Below are positions 7,282-15,453 of a stretch of DNA of 64,000 bases, piece by piece (within the stretch, counting starts at the first letter, position 1; every line of letters starts with the position of its first letter). The DNA lies in the NCBI GenBank assembly GCA_036675505.1, contig JAKFEW010000156.1:1-64000 (forward strand), given 5' to 3'. The stretch comes from JAKFEW01 sp036675505 (GTDB lineage Bacteria > Cyanobacteriota > Sericytochromatia > S15B-MN24 > JAQBPE01). The notes beneath the pieces are model-generated. The model was not told the DNA's origin, did not search any database, and saw only the letters and a program-made list of their open reading frames with translations. Both the position numbers and the translations under genes were made by a program.

Positions 7282-8649
7282 GGGCGCGTGTCCGAGCCCG
7301 TTTCCGCCGCCTGGCTGCGCCCCAACCTCGTCGACCGCCTGATGCTGCGGCTGGAGGAAGCCCAGGGCCAGCTCACGTTCCATATTTTCCTCGAGCTCGA
7401 CGGCGACCTCGACCGCGCGGCCTTCACCACCGCGCTCGGCGACACGATCGCGGACTTCCCGGTGCTCGCGTCGCGCATCCGCAAGACGCGCTGGGGCTTC
7501 CGCCGGGAGGCCGTCGCGCCGGCGAGCATCGATGCCACCGCGCTCGTCGATTGGCAGCCCGGCGCGGGCATGGCCGAGGAGCTCGCCTTCGTCCAGGCGG
7601 CGCTCGACGTGGAGGCCGCAGCGCCGGTGCGCCTGCTCGTGGTTCCCGGTGAGGCCGGCACGCGGCTCGTCGCCAAGATCCACCACGTCGCGATGGACGG
7701 CGTCGGCGCCTTCCTCTGGCTCGACCAGCTCGCCCGTCGCTATGTCGAGCGACTCGCAGGCGGGCCAGCCTCACCGGGGCCGGCGCCAGGCCGCACGCGC
7801 AGCTACGCCCAGTACGTCTGGGCGCTCACCTGGCGCGAGCGATTCGCGGTGCTCTCGCGCGGTGCAGACGCCCTCACGGGCTTCTTCATCGGCCGCGGCA
7901 CCGGCACCGGCGGCCCGAACGCCGACTACGCCACGTTCCTCGACCAACCGCTGCCCACCCGCGGCGAGGTCCGCTACGCGATCGCGCGCCTCGCGCCGGA
8001 GCGGGTCGCGACGCTCAAGGCCTGGACGCGCGCCCGCGGAGGCACCATGAACGACGTCCTGTTCGCCGCCTTCGCGGTGGCTGGCCTCGCGCGGTGGCCC
8101 CAGGCGCGGCCCGTGGTCGCCCACATCCCGGTCAACCTCCGCGAGGGTGCCCCGACGGGCGTCTTCAACCGCGTGGCCGACGTGCGCGTCGCGCTCGATC
8201 CGCGCGACCTGGCGGATTTCGACGCGGCTTTCCGCGCCACGCTCGCCGTGACGCCCGCGGCGCGAGACCGCCTGCAGGCCGTGGCGCGCATCTTCGAGCG
8301 CTTCGCCGTGAGCTACTTCCCGCGCCGCGCCTTCGGCCGGCTGGTCGAGCAGTACATGGCGCGCCCCCGGAACGGCATCATGACCTTCGATTTCTCGAAC
8401 CTCGGCGTGCACGCCGACCTGGCCGGCGACTTCGGCGCGGCGCGCGTGACGGGCGGCTGGCTGGTCGGCCCGCAGAGCTCGCCGCCGGGGCTCGGCTGCT
8501 ACGTCACGACGATCCGCGGCGAGCTCGTGCTGGCGATCGGCTACATGCACCCGTGCATGAGCGAGGCGAGCGCCGAGGGCCTGGTGGCGGCCACGCGGGA
8601 GGTGCTGCTCGGGCTGATCACGCCGCTCGAAACGCTCGCTCCCCGGTAG
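7279..8649 (+). CDS. WS/DGAT-family O-acyltransferase
   Basis: A 456-residue protein of the wax ester synthase/diacylglycerol acyltransferase family, a condensation-domain relative. The catalytic motif HHVAMDG (HHxxxDG) is at about residues 135-141. Also typical are the opening NLVDRLMLRLEEAQ, a central IPVNLRE segment, and a late FSNLGV motif. Such enzymes join acyl-CoA to an alcohol or glycerol. The start could be ATG 7279 or GTG 7288; the latter fits a leaderless transcript from the overlapping -10 box. It is divergent from the desaturase/hydrolase pair, supporting a shared lipid pathway. Whether storage lipid or a specialised ester is made cannot be told. Confidence 0.82.
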   Translation: MGRVSEPVSAAWLRPNLVDRLMLRLEEAQGQLTFHIFLELDGDLDRAAFTTALGDTIADFPVLASRIRKTRWGFRREAVAPASIDATALVDWQPGAGMAEELAFVQAALDVEAAAPVRLLVVPGEAGTRLVAKIHHVAMDGVGAFLWLDQLARRYVERLAGGPASPGPAPGRTRSYAQYVWALTWRERFAVLSRGADALTGFFIGRGTGTGGPNADYATFLDQPLPTRGEVRYAIARLAPERVATLKAWTRARGGTMNDVLFAAFAVAGLARWPQARPVVAHIPVNLREGAPTGVFNRVADVRVALDPRDLADFDAAFRATLAVTPAARDRLQAVARIFERFAVSYFPRRAFGRLVEQYMARPRNGIMTFDFSNLGVHADLAGDFGAARVTGGWLVGPQSSPPGLGCYVTTIRGELVLAIGYMHPCMSEASAEGLVAATREVLLGLITPLETLAPR

Positions 8650-8669
8650 GCCGGGACGGCGGGCGCTCT

Positions 8670-8675
8670 TACGCT
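8670..8675 (+). promoter_or_regulatory. -10 box for a leaderless transcript
   Basis: TACGCT ends 6 nt before the ATG at 8682 (intervening ggcgcc). No purine-rich Shine-Dalgarno lies between. The same hexamer with the same 6-nt gap precedes the VanZ gene at 54447. Confidence 0.5.
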
Positions 8676-8681
8676 GGCGCC

Positions 8682-9155
8682 ATGGACAAGTACCGCATCC
8701 GGGATTTCTTTCATGGCTTCGCCGGCCGCGTGTCCGACGCTGTCGGCTCGCCCTGGGCTTTCGTGGCGGCCATGTCTATCGTGGGCGGCTGGGCGCTGTC
8801 CGGGCCGTTCTTCAACTTCTCCGATACCTGGCAGCTGGTGATCAACACGGGCACGACGATCGTGACGTTCCTGATGGTCTTCGTGATCCAGCACACCCAG
8901 AACCGCGACGCCTGCGCCATGCAGCTCAAGCTGGACGAACTCATCTTCTCGGTCAGGAAGGCCCGCAACGACTTGATCGATCTGGAGGATGCGCCCGACG
9001 ACGAGATCAAACGGCTGCGCGACGAGTTCAAGCACTTGCGCGCGGAGCACCACCGGCTTCACGGCATCACGCTGGCGCCCGAAGCGCCGGGTGAACCGCC
9101 ACCACGTGCGGACGCGCAAAAGGTCAAACGCTCATCCCGCCCCGGGCCGGGGTGA
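8682..9155 (+). CDS. Low-affinity iron permease family protein
   Basis: A 157-residue protein. Two membrane helices (about residues 23-42 and 52-72) are followed by the family hallmark HTQNRDACAMQLKLDELI (about 74-91) and a charged, coiled-coil-like tail. It matches the small bacterial 'low affinity iron permease' family (PF04120), for which transport has never been well shown in bacteria. Its 3' end overlaps the convergent MmpL gene by 24 bases. It probably has its own leaderless transcript. Confidence 0.82.
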   Translation: MDKYRIRDFFHGFAGRVSDAVGSPWAFVAAMSIVGGWALSGPFFNFSDTWQLVINTGTTIVTFLMVFVIQHTQNRDACAMQLKLDELIFSVRKARNDLIDLEDAPDDEIKRLRDEFKHLRAEHHRLHGITLAPEAPGEPPPRADAQKVKRSSRPGPG

Positions 9156-11381
9156 GCGCTCGCCCGGCCACCAGTTCCAGCGGCCCATCAGCACCATCAG
9201 GCTCGGCACCAGCAGCAGGCGGACCACGGTCGCATCGAGCACCACGCCGAGCACCAGCGCGAGGCCCAGGAGCTTGATCGGCAAGAATGGCGTCAGCGCG
9301 AAGCCCAGGAAGACGATGCCCATGATCGCCGCGGCGGCGGTGATCACGCCGCCGCTCGCGGCGATGCCCTCGATGACCGCCGCGCGGTCATCCTTGCCCG
9401 CCAGGTGCGCCTCCTGGATGCGACTCATCAAGAAGACCTCGTAGTCCATCGAGAGCCCGAAGACCACGCAAAAGGCCACCAGCGGGATGCCGGCCGGGAT
9501 CGTCTCGGCCGGCATCGGCAGGCCGACCAGCTGGTGCGCCCAGGGATCGCGGATCAGCCAGGTCGTCGCGCCCAGCGCGGCGGCGACCGTGATCGAGTTG
9601 GCGAGGACCGCCTTGGCCGCGATCACCGCCGATCGCGTCATCCAGAACAGCATCACGGCGGTCGCGACGGCGACGATCGCGAACACGCGCGGATAGGTGC
9701 GGTGGGCCGAGGCCACGAACTCCTGGCTCATCACGGCCGCCCCGCCCACCAGCACCTCGGCCGCGAGGCCGGGGTAGCGCGCGTTCCAGTCGGTGGCGAG
9801 CAGATCCCTGGCGAAGGCGCGGCCTTCGCGGATGCTCTGGTCCGGCTTGAGGATCACGGTGAGGGCGACCGACCGGCCATCGCGGCTGACGAGCGAGGCG
9901 GCCTCGCGCGGCAGGGCCTCGCGCACCTTCGCCTCGCCGCGCAGCGCGACGCCGGCCGCGAGGCGCGTGAGCCGCTTCGGCTCGACGAGCGCGAAGACCG
10001 TGTCGACGCGCGGGTGCGCCTGCAAGTCCGCAGCCAGCTGGGCCAGCGGCCTGAGGCGCTGGGGCGTCAAGGCCTGGCCTTCGCGGGCCGTGATCACGAC
10101 CCGGAACGGCATGAGCGCGCCGCCTCGATCGAGGGCGCGCAGGACCTCGATGCCTTGCACGGACTCGAGCACCTGGGGCAGCAAGCGCGGGTCCGGATCG
10201 CCGAGCTCGAGGGTCGCGGCCGGCAGGGCCAGCGGGACGAGCACCAGCAGGCTCGCTGCGAGCGAGAGCCAGGGACGCTTCAGCACGGCCTCCGCGACGG
10301 CCGCCCAGCGGCGACGGCCAGCCTCGCCCGTGAGCCGGCTCGAGAGCGCGCGCGGCGCGTCGAGCCACCGACCGGCCGCCGAGGCGGCTGCCGGCAACAG
10401 GGTCAGCGCCGCGAGCGCCGAGGTGGCGGCGACGATCATGCCGCCCATGCCCATGCCGGCGCTCTCGCGCGCGGGGGCGGTCGCGAGGCCCCCGAGCCCC
10501 AGGAAGACGGTGCCGGCCGAGATGGCGATCGCCGGCGCCGCATGCCGGATCGCCGCGCCCACCGCCTCGGCGTGCGCCAGGCCTCGGCGCGCCTCCTCGC
10601 GGATGCGCGCCACCACGAAGAGGGCGTAGTCGATGCCGAGCCCGAGGCCGAGCATCGTGATGACGTTCGAGGCGTACACGGTGATTTCCTGGAAGCGCGC
10701 GAGGATCGCGAGCAGGCCCAGCGCGAGCAACACCGCGCCGACGCCGGCCACGAGGGGCAGGAACGAGGCGCCGAGCGCGCCGAAGGAGAGCACCAGGGCG
10801 ACGAAGGTGAGCGGCAGGACCTGCTTCTCGGTCTCGCCTGCGGCCGTGCTCGCGAGCTTCACGATGTCGAGGCTGAGCGGCGCCTGGCCGGTCAAGCGGG
10901 GCGTCACAGCGCCGCCCGGGCGCAGCACTGTGGCGATCGTCGCGCGCAGTGGCGCCACGTGCTTCTCGGTCTCCTTGAGCCTGTCCGAACGGACGCCGAT
11001 CAGCAAGGCGGCCGCGAGCGGGCGGTCCTCCTCGATGATCATCGCGTCCAACACATAGGGCTCGCGGCGGATCGCGCGCAACGCGCGGTCGCGCACGGCG
11101 TCGACCTCGGCCGGGTCCCGGCCTTCGAGCGTGAGGATCATGAACTGGGCGTAGGGCGAATCGAAGTCGCCGGCGAGCCGCGCTTCAGCCAGCGCGGCCT
11201 GCGAGCCCGGCAACACGCCGACGCTGCCGTAGAGCAGCTTGGGCAGGTCGCGGGCCAGCCCGACGGCCAGCGCCGCGAGCACCAGCCAGAGCGCCAGGAA
11301 GCGCCAGGGCCGTGCGGCCGCGGCCCCCGCGAGGTGCTGCCAGGTCCTGGTCGCCCAGCCGGTGTGCGGCCCGTTCGCCAC
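9132..11381 (-). CDS. MmpL-type RND exporter
   Basis: A 749-residue protein with the duplicated RND layout of the MmpL/HAE2 type: TM1, a periplasmic loop, five to six helices, then the same again. The two helix bundles carry GLGIDYALFVVARIREE (about residue 245) and GLSMDYEVFLMSRIQEA (about 655). Their Asp-Tyr pairs are the proton-relay positions of MmpL proteins. These transporters export lipids and lipid-linked metabolites across the inner membrane. The GTG start lies 3 bases after the stop of the Rieske-less oxygenase gene, so both are one leftward operon. That suggests the exported compound is modified by the oxygenase. Confidence 0.88.
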   Translation of the reverse strand: MANGPHTGWATRTWQHLAGAAAARPWRFLALWLVLAALAVGLARDLPKLLYGSVGVLPGSQAALAEARLAGDFDSPYAQFMILTLEGRDPAEVDAVRDRALRAIRREPYVLDAMIIEEDRPLAAALLIGVRSDRLKETEKHVAPLRATIATVLRPGGAVTPRLTGQAPLSLDIVKLASTAAGETEKQVLPLTFVALVLSFGALGASFLPLVAGVGAVLLALGLLAILARFQEITVYASNVITMLGLGLGIDYALFVVARIREEARRGLAHAEAVGAAIRHAAPAIAISAGTVFLGLGGLATAPARESAGMGMGGMIVAATSALAALTLLPAAASAAGRWLDAPRALSSRLTGEAGRRRWAAVAEAVLKRPWLSLAASLLVLVPLALPAATLELGDPDPRLLPQVLESVQGIEVLRALDRGGALMPFRVVITAREGQALTPQRLRPLAQLAADLQAHPRVDTVFALVEPKRLTRLAAGVALRGEAKVREALPREAASLVSRDGRSVALTVILKPDQSIREGRAFARDLLATDWNARYPGLAAEVLVGGAAVMSQEFVASAHRTYPRVFAIVAVATAVMLFWMTRSAVIAAKAVLANSITVAAALGATTWLIRDPWAHQLVGLPMPAETIPAGIPLVAFCVVFGLSMDYEVFLMSRIQEAHLAGKDDRAAVIEGIAASGGVITAAAAIMGIVFLGFALTPFLPIKLLGLALVLGVVLDATVVRLLLVPSLMVLMGRWNWWPGERSPRPGAG

Positions 11382-11384
11382 GCG

Positions 11385-12257
11385 TTAGACCCGCATGGCG
11401 ACGGAGCGCGCCCCAACGTCCGGCGGCGCCCAGCCGTCGCGCTCGGCGGCGTCGAGCACGCGGCGCATGAGCAGCGTGTAGGCGTCCGCCGCGCAGTGGA
11501 ACTCGCGCGGCGCGGGCCCCGCGTCCAGAGCGGCCTGCTGGGCCTCGACGATCGCGACGTCCTGGCGGTGGATGAGCATGTCGCCCGGCTTGAACACAGG
11601 CCCGCGGGCCTCGAAGGGCCAGGCGCGGCGCCCCATCAGCACCTCCATGCGGGTCGTGTGGGCGTCCTCCGGCACGTGGTGGACCACGAGATCGACCGCG
11701 AACGGCGTGCCGGGCAGGATCACGAGGCGCAGGCGGTCCGGCAGGTCGAATGCGTGTTCGTATGCCCGGAATCGCCCCAGCCGCCCCTCTACGGCGAGGC
11801 CGCCGGACGTCGGGCGGTAGGTCGCGGTCATCACGTTCGAGCCGCCCAGCTTGTGGATCAGCCAGGTCGGCTGCGTGTAGGGGTGAACGAAGGCGCTGTG
11901 CGAGAAATCGAGCGAGTTCTCGAGCACGAGCCGCCAGTTGGCCCGCACGCGGATCGTGCGCTGCTCGAAAGCATAGCCCGCGCGGGCGAGCGGCTCGGCG
12001 TCGCGCGGCGTGGCCTGCGGTGCCCCCTCGCCGAGCCAGACCCAGATGTAATGCCCATGCTCGGCCAGGTGTCGGCCGCCACCCGCCACGACCGGCGCAC
12101 CGCCGGCATCGCGCGCGAGGGTCAGGTCTTCGCCGCCCACGCGGACGGCGACCGGCTCGCGTGCGAGCTTCGAGGCCGGCAGGGCGATGTACCAGTTGGG
12201 GCGAGGGCCAGTCGTGTGGCCGCTCGGCGGCGGGGCGGGGTCTTCTGGTACGTCCAC
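11385..12257 (-). CDS. Rieske-oxygenase catalytic subunit lacking the [2Fe-2S] Rieske motifs
   Basis: A 290-residue protein. It opens like an ordinary Rieske oxygenase (NWYIALPASKL, about residues 22-32, then GGEDLTLARDA). It then jumps, after about 12 residues, to HYIWVWLGEG (about 64-73), so the roughly 40-residue stretch that should hold CxH and CxxH is missing. The catalytic domain is intact: the non-haem iron motif NSLDFSHSAFVH with two His ligands, and a later acidic segment that could give the third ligand. It cannot receive electrons from its own cluster. The divergent gene at 12329 encodes just the missing Rieske part. It begins at the first available GTG and shares an operon with the MmpL exporter. 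Confidence 0.8.
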   Translation of the reverse strand: MDVPEDPAPPPSGHTTGPRPNWYIALPASKLAREPVAVRVGGEDLTLARDAGGAPVVAGGGRHLAEHGHYIWVWLGEGAPQATPRDAEPLARAGYAFEQRTIRVRANWRLVLENSLDFSHSAFVHPYTQPTWLIHKLGGSNVMTATYRPTSGGLAVEGRLGRFRAYEHAFDLPDRLRLVILPGTPFAVDLVVHHVPEDAHTTRMEVLMGRRAWPFEARGPVFKPGDMLIHRQDVAIVEAQQAALDAGPAPREFHCAADAYTLLMRRVLDAAERDGWAPPDVGARSVAMRV

Positions 12258-12289
12258 GGCTACGTGCGAGGCGAAAGGGCTGCCCGGCC

Positions 12290-12314
12290 GTTATACCCCG
12301 CCTGCGGGTACAAT
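12290..12314. promoter_or_regulatory. Divergent promoter pair (mirror-image GGGTA boxes) between the split Rieske genes
   Basis: GTTATACCC (12290-12298; leftward GGGTATAAC) and GGGTACAAT (12306-12314; rightward) are separated by only 7 bp. The predicted start sites lie about 25 nt (leftward gene) and 7-8 nt (rightward gene) before the start codons. The tight overlap means one bound protein would control both halves of the split oxygenase together. Confidence 0.55.
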
Positions 12315-12328
12315 CGGGTCACGCCGCC

Positions 12329-12691
12329 ATGCCCACCGACCGCTGGATCCCCGCCATCCCCCTCGCCGACCTGGGCGCCGCACCCGCCGGGGTCGTGCTC
12401 GACGGCGTGCCGATCGTGCTCTTCCGGGGCGACGACGGCCGCCCGCAGGCGCTGCTGGATCGCTGTCCGCACCGGTGGATCCCGCTTTCGATGGGGCGGT
12501 GCGAGCGTGGGCGCGTGGTCTGCGTGTACCACGGCTGGGAGTTCGACGGCGCCGGCCTGTGCCGCCGGATCCCCTCCAACCTCGAGCCGGAGGGGCCGCC
12601 GTTGCCACGGCCGATGGCGCGGAGCTACCCGGTGGAGACGCGCGACGGGCGGATCTGGGTGTACCTCGGCGACCCCGAGGAAGCCCCTTGA
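12329..12691 (+). CDS. Stand-alone Rieske [2Fe-2S] domain protein
   Basis: A 120-residue protein that is almost only a Rieske domain. Cluster ligands are C46 and H48 (DRCPHR) and C65 and H68 (CVYHGWEFDG). It ends at RIWVYLGDP, which aligns with the WVWLGEG point where the catalytic-only protein at 11385-12257 resumes. It is therefore the N-terminal third of a Rieske oxygenase rather than a typical ferredoxin, which lacks this tail. It could serve as the electron-carrying half of that enzyme. Its stop overlaps the TTG start of the GH3 gene (TTGA). ATG follows a -10 box (TACAAT) by 14 nt. Confidence 0.85.
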   Translation: MPTDRWIPAIPLADLGAAPAGVVLDGVPIVLFRGDDGRPQALLDRCPHRWIPLSMGRCERGRVVCVYHGWEFDGAGLCRRIPSNLEPEGPPLPRPMARSYPVETRDGRIWVYLGDPEEAP

Positions 12692-14349
12692 CCCTCGCGA
12701 CCCGGCTCGCGACCACGCTGCTGCGCCTCGGCACGGGCGGCGCCGCGCGCCGCTTCCACGCGGCGCTGACGGACCCGGCCGCCGCCCAGGCGGCGATCCT
12801 GCGCCGCCTGGTCGCCCGGAACGCGACGAGCCGGTACGGCCTGGCCCATGGCTTCGCGGCGATCGCGGATGAGCGCGGGTTCCAGGACCGCGTGCCGATC
12901 GTGACCCACGACGACCTCGTGCCACACCTCGACGCGATCCGGCGCGGCGAGCCGGGCGTGCTCACCAGCGAGCCCGTGTTGATGCTCGAGAAGACCAGCG
13001 GCTCGACGGCTGCGTCGAAGTACATCCCGTACACCGCCGCGCTGCGGGCCGAGTTCCAGGCCGCGACCGCGGCCTGGATGCACGACCTCTACACCCAAAG
13101 ACCCGCGCTGCGCGGCCGGCCGGCTTACTGGTCGATCTCGCCGGTGGCGCGTGCGCCGGAGGTCACCCCCGGCGGGCTGCCGGTGGGCATCGAGGACGAC
13201 ACGGCCTACTTCGACCCGGCCGAGCGCTGGGTGCTCGCGCGGCTGCTGCGCGTGCCGGGACGCGTGTGCCGCGTGCCGGACGTCGCGACCTGCCGCTACG
13301 TGACGATCCGCCACCTGGTGGACGCGGCGAGCCCTGGCCTGGTGTCGGTGTGGAACCCCACGTTCCTCACCTTGCTGGTGAAGGCCGCGGGCCGGGAGGC
13401 CGACCGCCTGCTCGCCGACCTGCGGGCCGGCACGCTGACCCCGCCCACCACGCTCCCGCCTGCGCTTCACGCGGCCCTGGCCCGTGGCCTCGCCGCGCGA
13501 CCCGGAAGGGCTGCGGCGCTCGCGGCGCGGCTGCACGACGGCGCCTGGCTGGGCACCGATCTCCTGCCCGACCTCGCCTTGATCAGCTGCTGGACCGACG
13601 CCGCCGCAGCGCGCTTCATGCCGGAGCTCGCGGCGCTCTTCCCGGGCGTCGAGATCCAGGGCAAGGGCCTGCTCGCGACGGAGGGCGTGGCCACCATCCC
13701 GCTGCTCGGCCTGGGTGCCTGCGTTCCGGCCTTGACCTCGCACTTCCTCGAGTTCGTGCCGGTCGGCGCACCGGCCGAGCGCCCCCGCCTCATGCACGGG
13801 CTCGAACCGGGCGCCCGCTACGAGGTGCTGATGACCACGGGGGGCGGGTTCTACCGCTACGCGTTGCGCGACGTGGTGGAGGTGACGGGCCTCGCGGGTC
13901 GCGTGCCGCTGCTCACGTTCGTGGGCAAGGCCGGGCTCGTGAGCGACGTGGTGGGGGAGAAGCTGAACGCGATCCACGTGGGCGAGGTGCTCGACCTGGC
14001 GATGGCCCATCTTGGCTTGGCCGGGCGCTTCGCCATGCTGGCGCCGGCCTGGGGCGCCCAGGTCGCCTACGAATTGTACGCACATGTGCCGGCCGAAGCG
14101 CTGGCGCCGCTCGCAGCCGAGGTGGAGCTCCGGCTGCGAGGCAACCACCATTATGCCTACGCGCGCGATCTGGGCCAGCTCGGGCCGCTGCGAGGCGTCG
14201 CCGTGGGGCCGGAGGCCGGCGAGCGGTACGTCGCGGCGTGTGTGGCGCTGGGGCAGCGCGCGGGGGACGTGAAGCCGACGCCGCTGCACCGGGACATGGG
14301 CTGGCGCGAGCGTTTCCACCCTATTCCCGCAAGCGAGGGCGGGGCATGA
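12688..14349 (+). CDS. GH3-family acyl-acid amido synthetase
   Basis: A 553-residue member of the GH3 family (ANL adenylating superfamily), starting at TTG 12688 inside the previous stop. Motifs: the ATP-binding loop KTSGSTAASKYIPYT (about 100-114), the LLATEGV acyl-site motif (about 330), YRYALRDVVEV (about 390) and VGEKLN (about 423). GH3 enzymes activate a carboxylic acid as the adenylate and pass it to an amino acid or other amine. Plant members conjugate jasmonate and auxin; bacterial substrates are mostly unknown. It lies between the Rieske domain and the GNAT gene with 4-base overlaps on both sides, so the three proteins are translationally coupled. Confidence 0.87.
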   Translation: MTLATRLATTLLRLGTGGAARRFHAALTDPAAAQAAILRRLVARNATSRYGLAHGFAAIADERGFQDRVPIVTHDDLVPHLDAIRRGEPGVLTSEPVLMLEKTSGSTAASKYIPYTAALRAEFQAATAAWMHDLYTQRPALRGRPAYWSISPVARAPEVTPGGLPVGIEDDTAYFDPAERWVLARLLRVPGRVCRVPDVATCRYVTIRHLVDAASPGLVSVWNPTFLTLLVKAAGREADRLLADLRAGTLTPPTTLPPALHAALARGLAARPGRAAALAARLHDGAWLGTDLLPDLALISCWTDAAAARFMPELAALFPGVEIQGKGLLATEGVATIPLLGLGACVPALTSHFLEFVPVGAPAERPRLMHGLEPGARYEVLMTTGGGFYRYALRDVVEVTGLAGRVPLLTFVGKAGLVSDVVGEKLNAIHVGEVLDLAMAHLGLAGRFAMLAPAWGAQVAYELYAHVPAEALAPLAAEVELRLRGNHHYAYARDLGQLGPLRGVAVGPEAGERYVAACVALGQRAGDVKPTPLHRDMGWRERFHPIPASEGGA

Positions 14350-15446
14350 GCCTCAGGCGGCCGCGCTGGGCCACCCCCGACGACAACGAGCGGCTCATCG
14401 CCCTCAACCGGGCCTGCCCCATGCACGGCGCGATCGACATGATCTTCGACCGCGCCCCGGACTTCTTCGCGCTTTCCCGCCTGCAAGGCACCGGCGCGCA
14501 CGTCTGCGTCGTCGACGGCGAAGCCGCGGGCTCCCTCCACGCCGTGGCCGCCGTGGCTTCGTTGCCACGCGTTTTCGTCGACGGCACCCCCCGCGAGGTC
14601 TTCTACGCCTGCGACCTGCGGGTCCACCCGGGCGTGCGCGGTGGCCGGACCGTGAAGCGCATCTACGACTTCATGACCACCTTCGGGGTCGAAGAGAAGG
14701 GCTGGGACCTAGGCATCACGACGATCATGAAGGACAACCAAGCCATGGCGCCCGTGCTCGCTGGCAAGGCGGGCCTGCTGCCCTACCACCACGCCGGCAC
14801 GCTGCGGAACTACACGGTGCAGTTCCTGCTGCCCAGGCGCCGTCCAAAAGGCGTCCAGGTCAGGCCCGCCACCGAGGCCGACATCCCGGCCATGGTGGCC
14901 TGCTGGAACCGGGTGCAGGCCGCCAAGCAGTTCGCGCCGGAATGGACGGAGGCAGGGCTGGCCGCCTTCCTCGCCGGCGCGCCCGACGTGGGGATCGGCG
15001 GCTACCGGCTGGCGTTTCGGGGCGATCGCCTCGTCGGCCTGCTACTGGTCTGGGACCAGGCGGCCTTCAAGCGAATGGTCGTGCTCGGCTACGCGCGCGA
15101 GATGCTGCGTATGCGCCGCTGGTACAACCCACTCGCGCGCGTGCTCGGGCTCGGTCGCATCCCGGACGTCGGCGCAGCGCTGCCTTACTTCTACGCGACC
15201 CACCTGTGCGCCGAGAACGCCGAGGACCTGCGCGCGCTCTACGTGGATGTCTATAACGCCCACCGCACGCGCGGCTACCTGTTCTTCAGCGCCATGCTCG
15301 ACGTGAAGGATCCGCTCGCAGCGGCGCTCGACGACTTCCTCACCCAACACGTCGACATCGAGCTCTATGTAATGGACCCGCGCGAGAAGTGGGCGGGCCA
15401 TCCGTTCGGCGCCCGCCCGCTGTACTTCGACCCGGCGATCGTTTGA
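14346..15446 (+). CDS. Tandem GNAT-type N-acyltransferase-like protein
   Basis: A 366-residue protein with two GNAT-like halves. The first (about 5-150) has an acetyl-CoA loop in the DLRVHPGVRGGRTVKRIYDF segment. The second starts at VQVRPATEADIPAMVACWN (about 175) and is degenerate in its cofactor loop. This layout is common in uncharacterised bacterial acyltransferases beside lipid genes. The ATG overlaps the GH3 stop (ATGA). An N-acyl transfer downstream of the GH3 reaction is a reasonable guess but is not shown by any residue. Confidence 0.72.
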   Translation: MSLRRPRWATPDDNERLIALNRACPMHGAIDMIFDRAPDFFALSRLQGTGAHVCVVDGEAAGSLHAVAAVASLPRVFVDGTPREVFYACDLRVHPGVRGGRTVKRIYDFMTTFGVEEKGWDLGITTIMKDNQAMAPVLAGKAGLLPYHHAGTLRNYTVQFLLPRRRPKGVQVRPATEADIPAMVACWNRVQAAKQFAPEWTEAGLAAFLAGAPDVGIGGYRLAFRGDRLVGLLLVWDQAAFKRMVVLGYAREMLRMRRWYNPLARVLGLGRIPDVGAALPYFYATHLCAENAEDLRALYVDVYNAHRTRGYLFFSAMLDVKDPLAAALDDFLTQHVDIELYVMDPREKWAGHPFGARPLYFDPAIV

Positions 15447-15453
15447 CCTGGCC

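Noticed and set aside
12329..12691. Rieske-only gene as an ordinary Rieske ferredoxin
   Set aside because: Possible, but its C-terminal tail matches the post-Rieske segment of an oxygenase alpha subunit and the neighbour lacks just this part, so the split-enzyme reading is preferred.
9405..12872. A very long rightward open frame antisense to the MmpL and oxygenase genes
   Set aside because: It is Arg/His/Gly-rich, with no domain-like sequence, and mirrors the third-codon GC bias of the real leftward genes. The opposite strand has clear MmpL and Rieske-oxygenase motifs.
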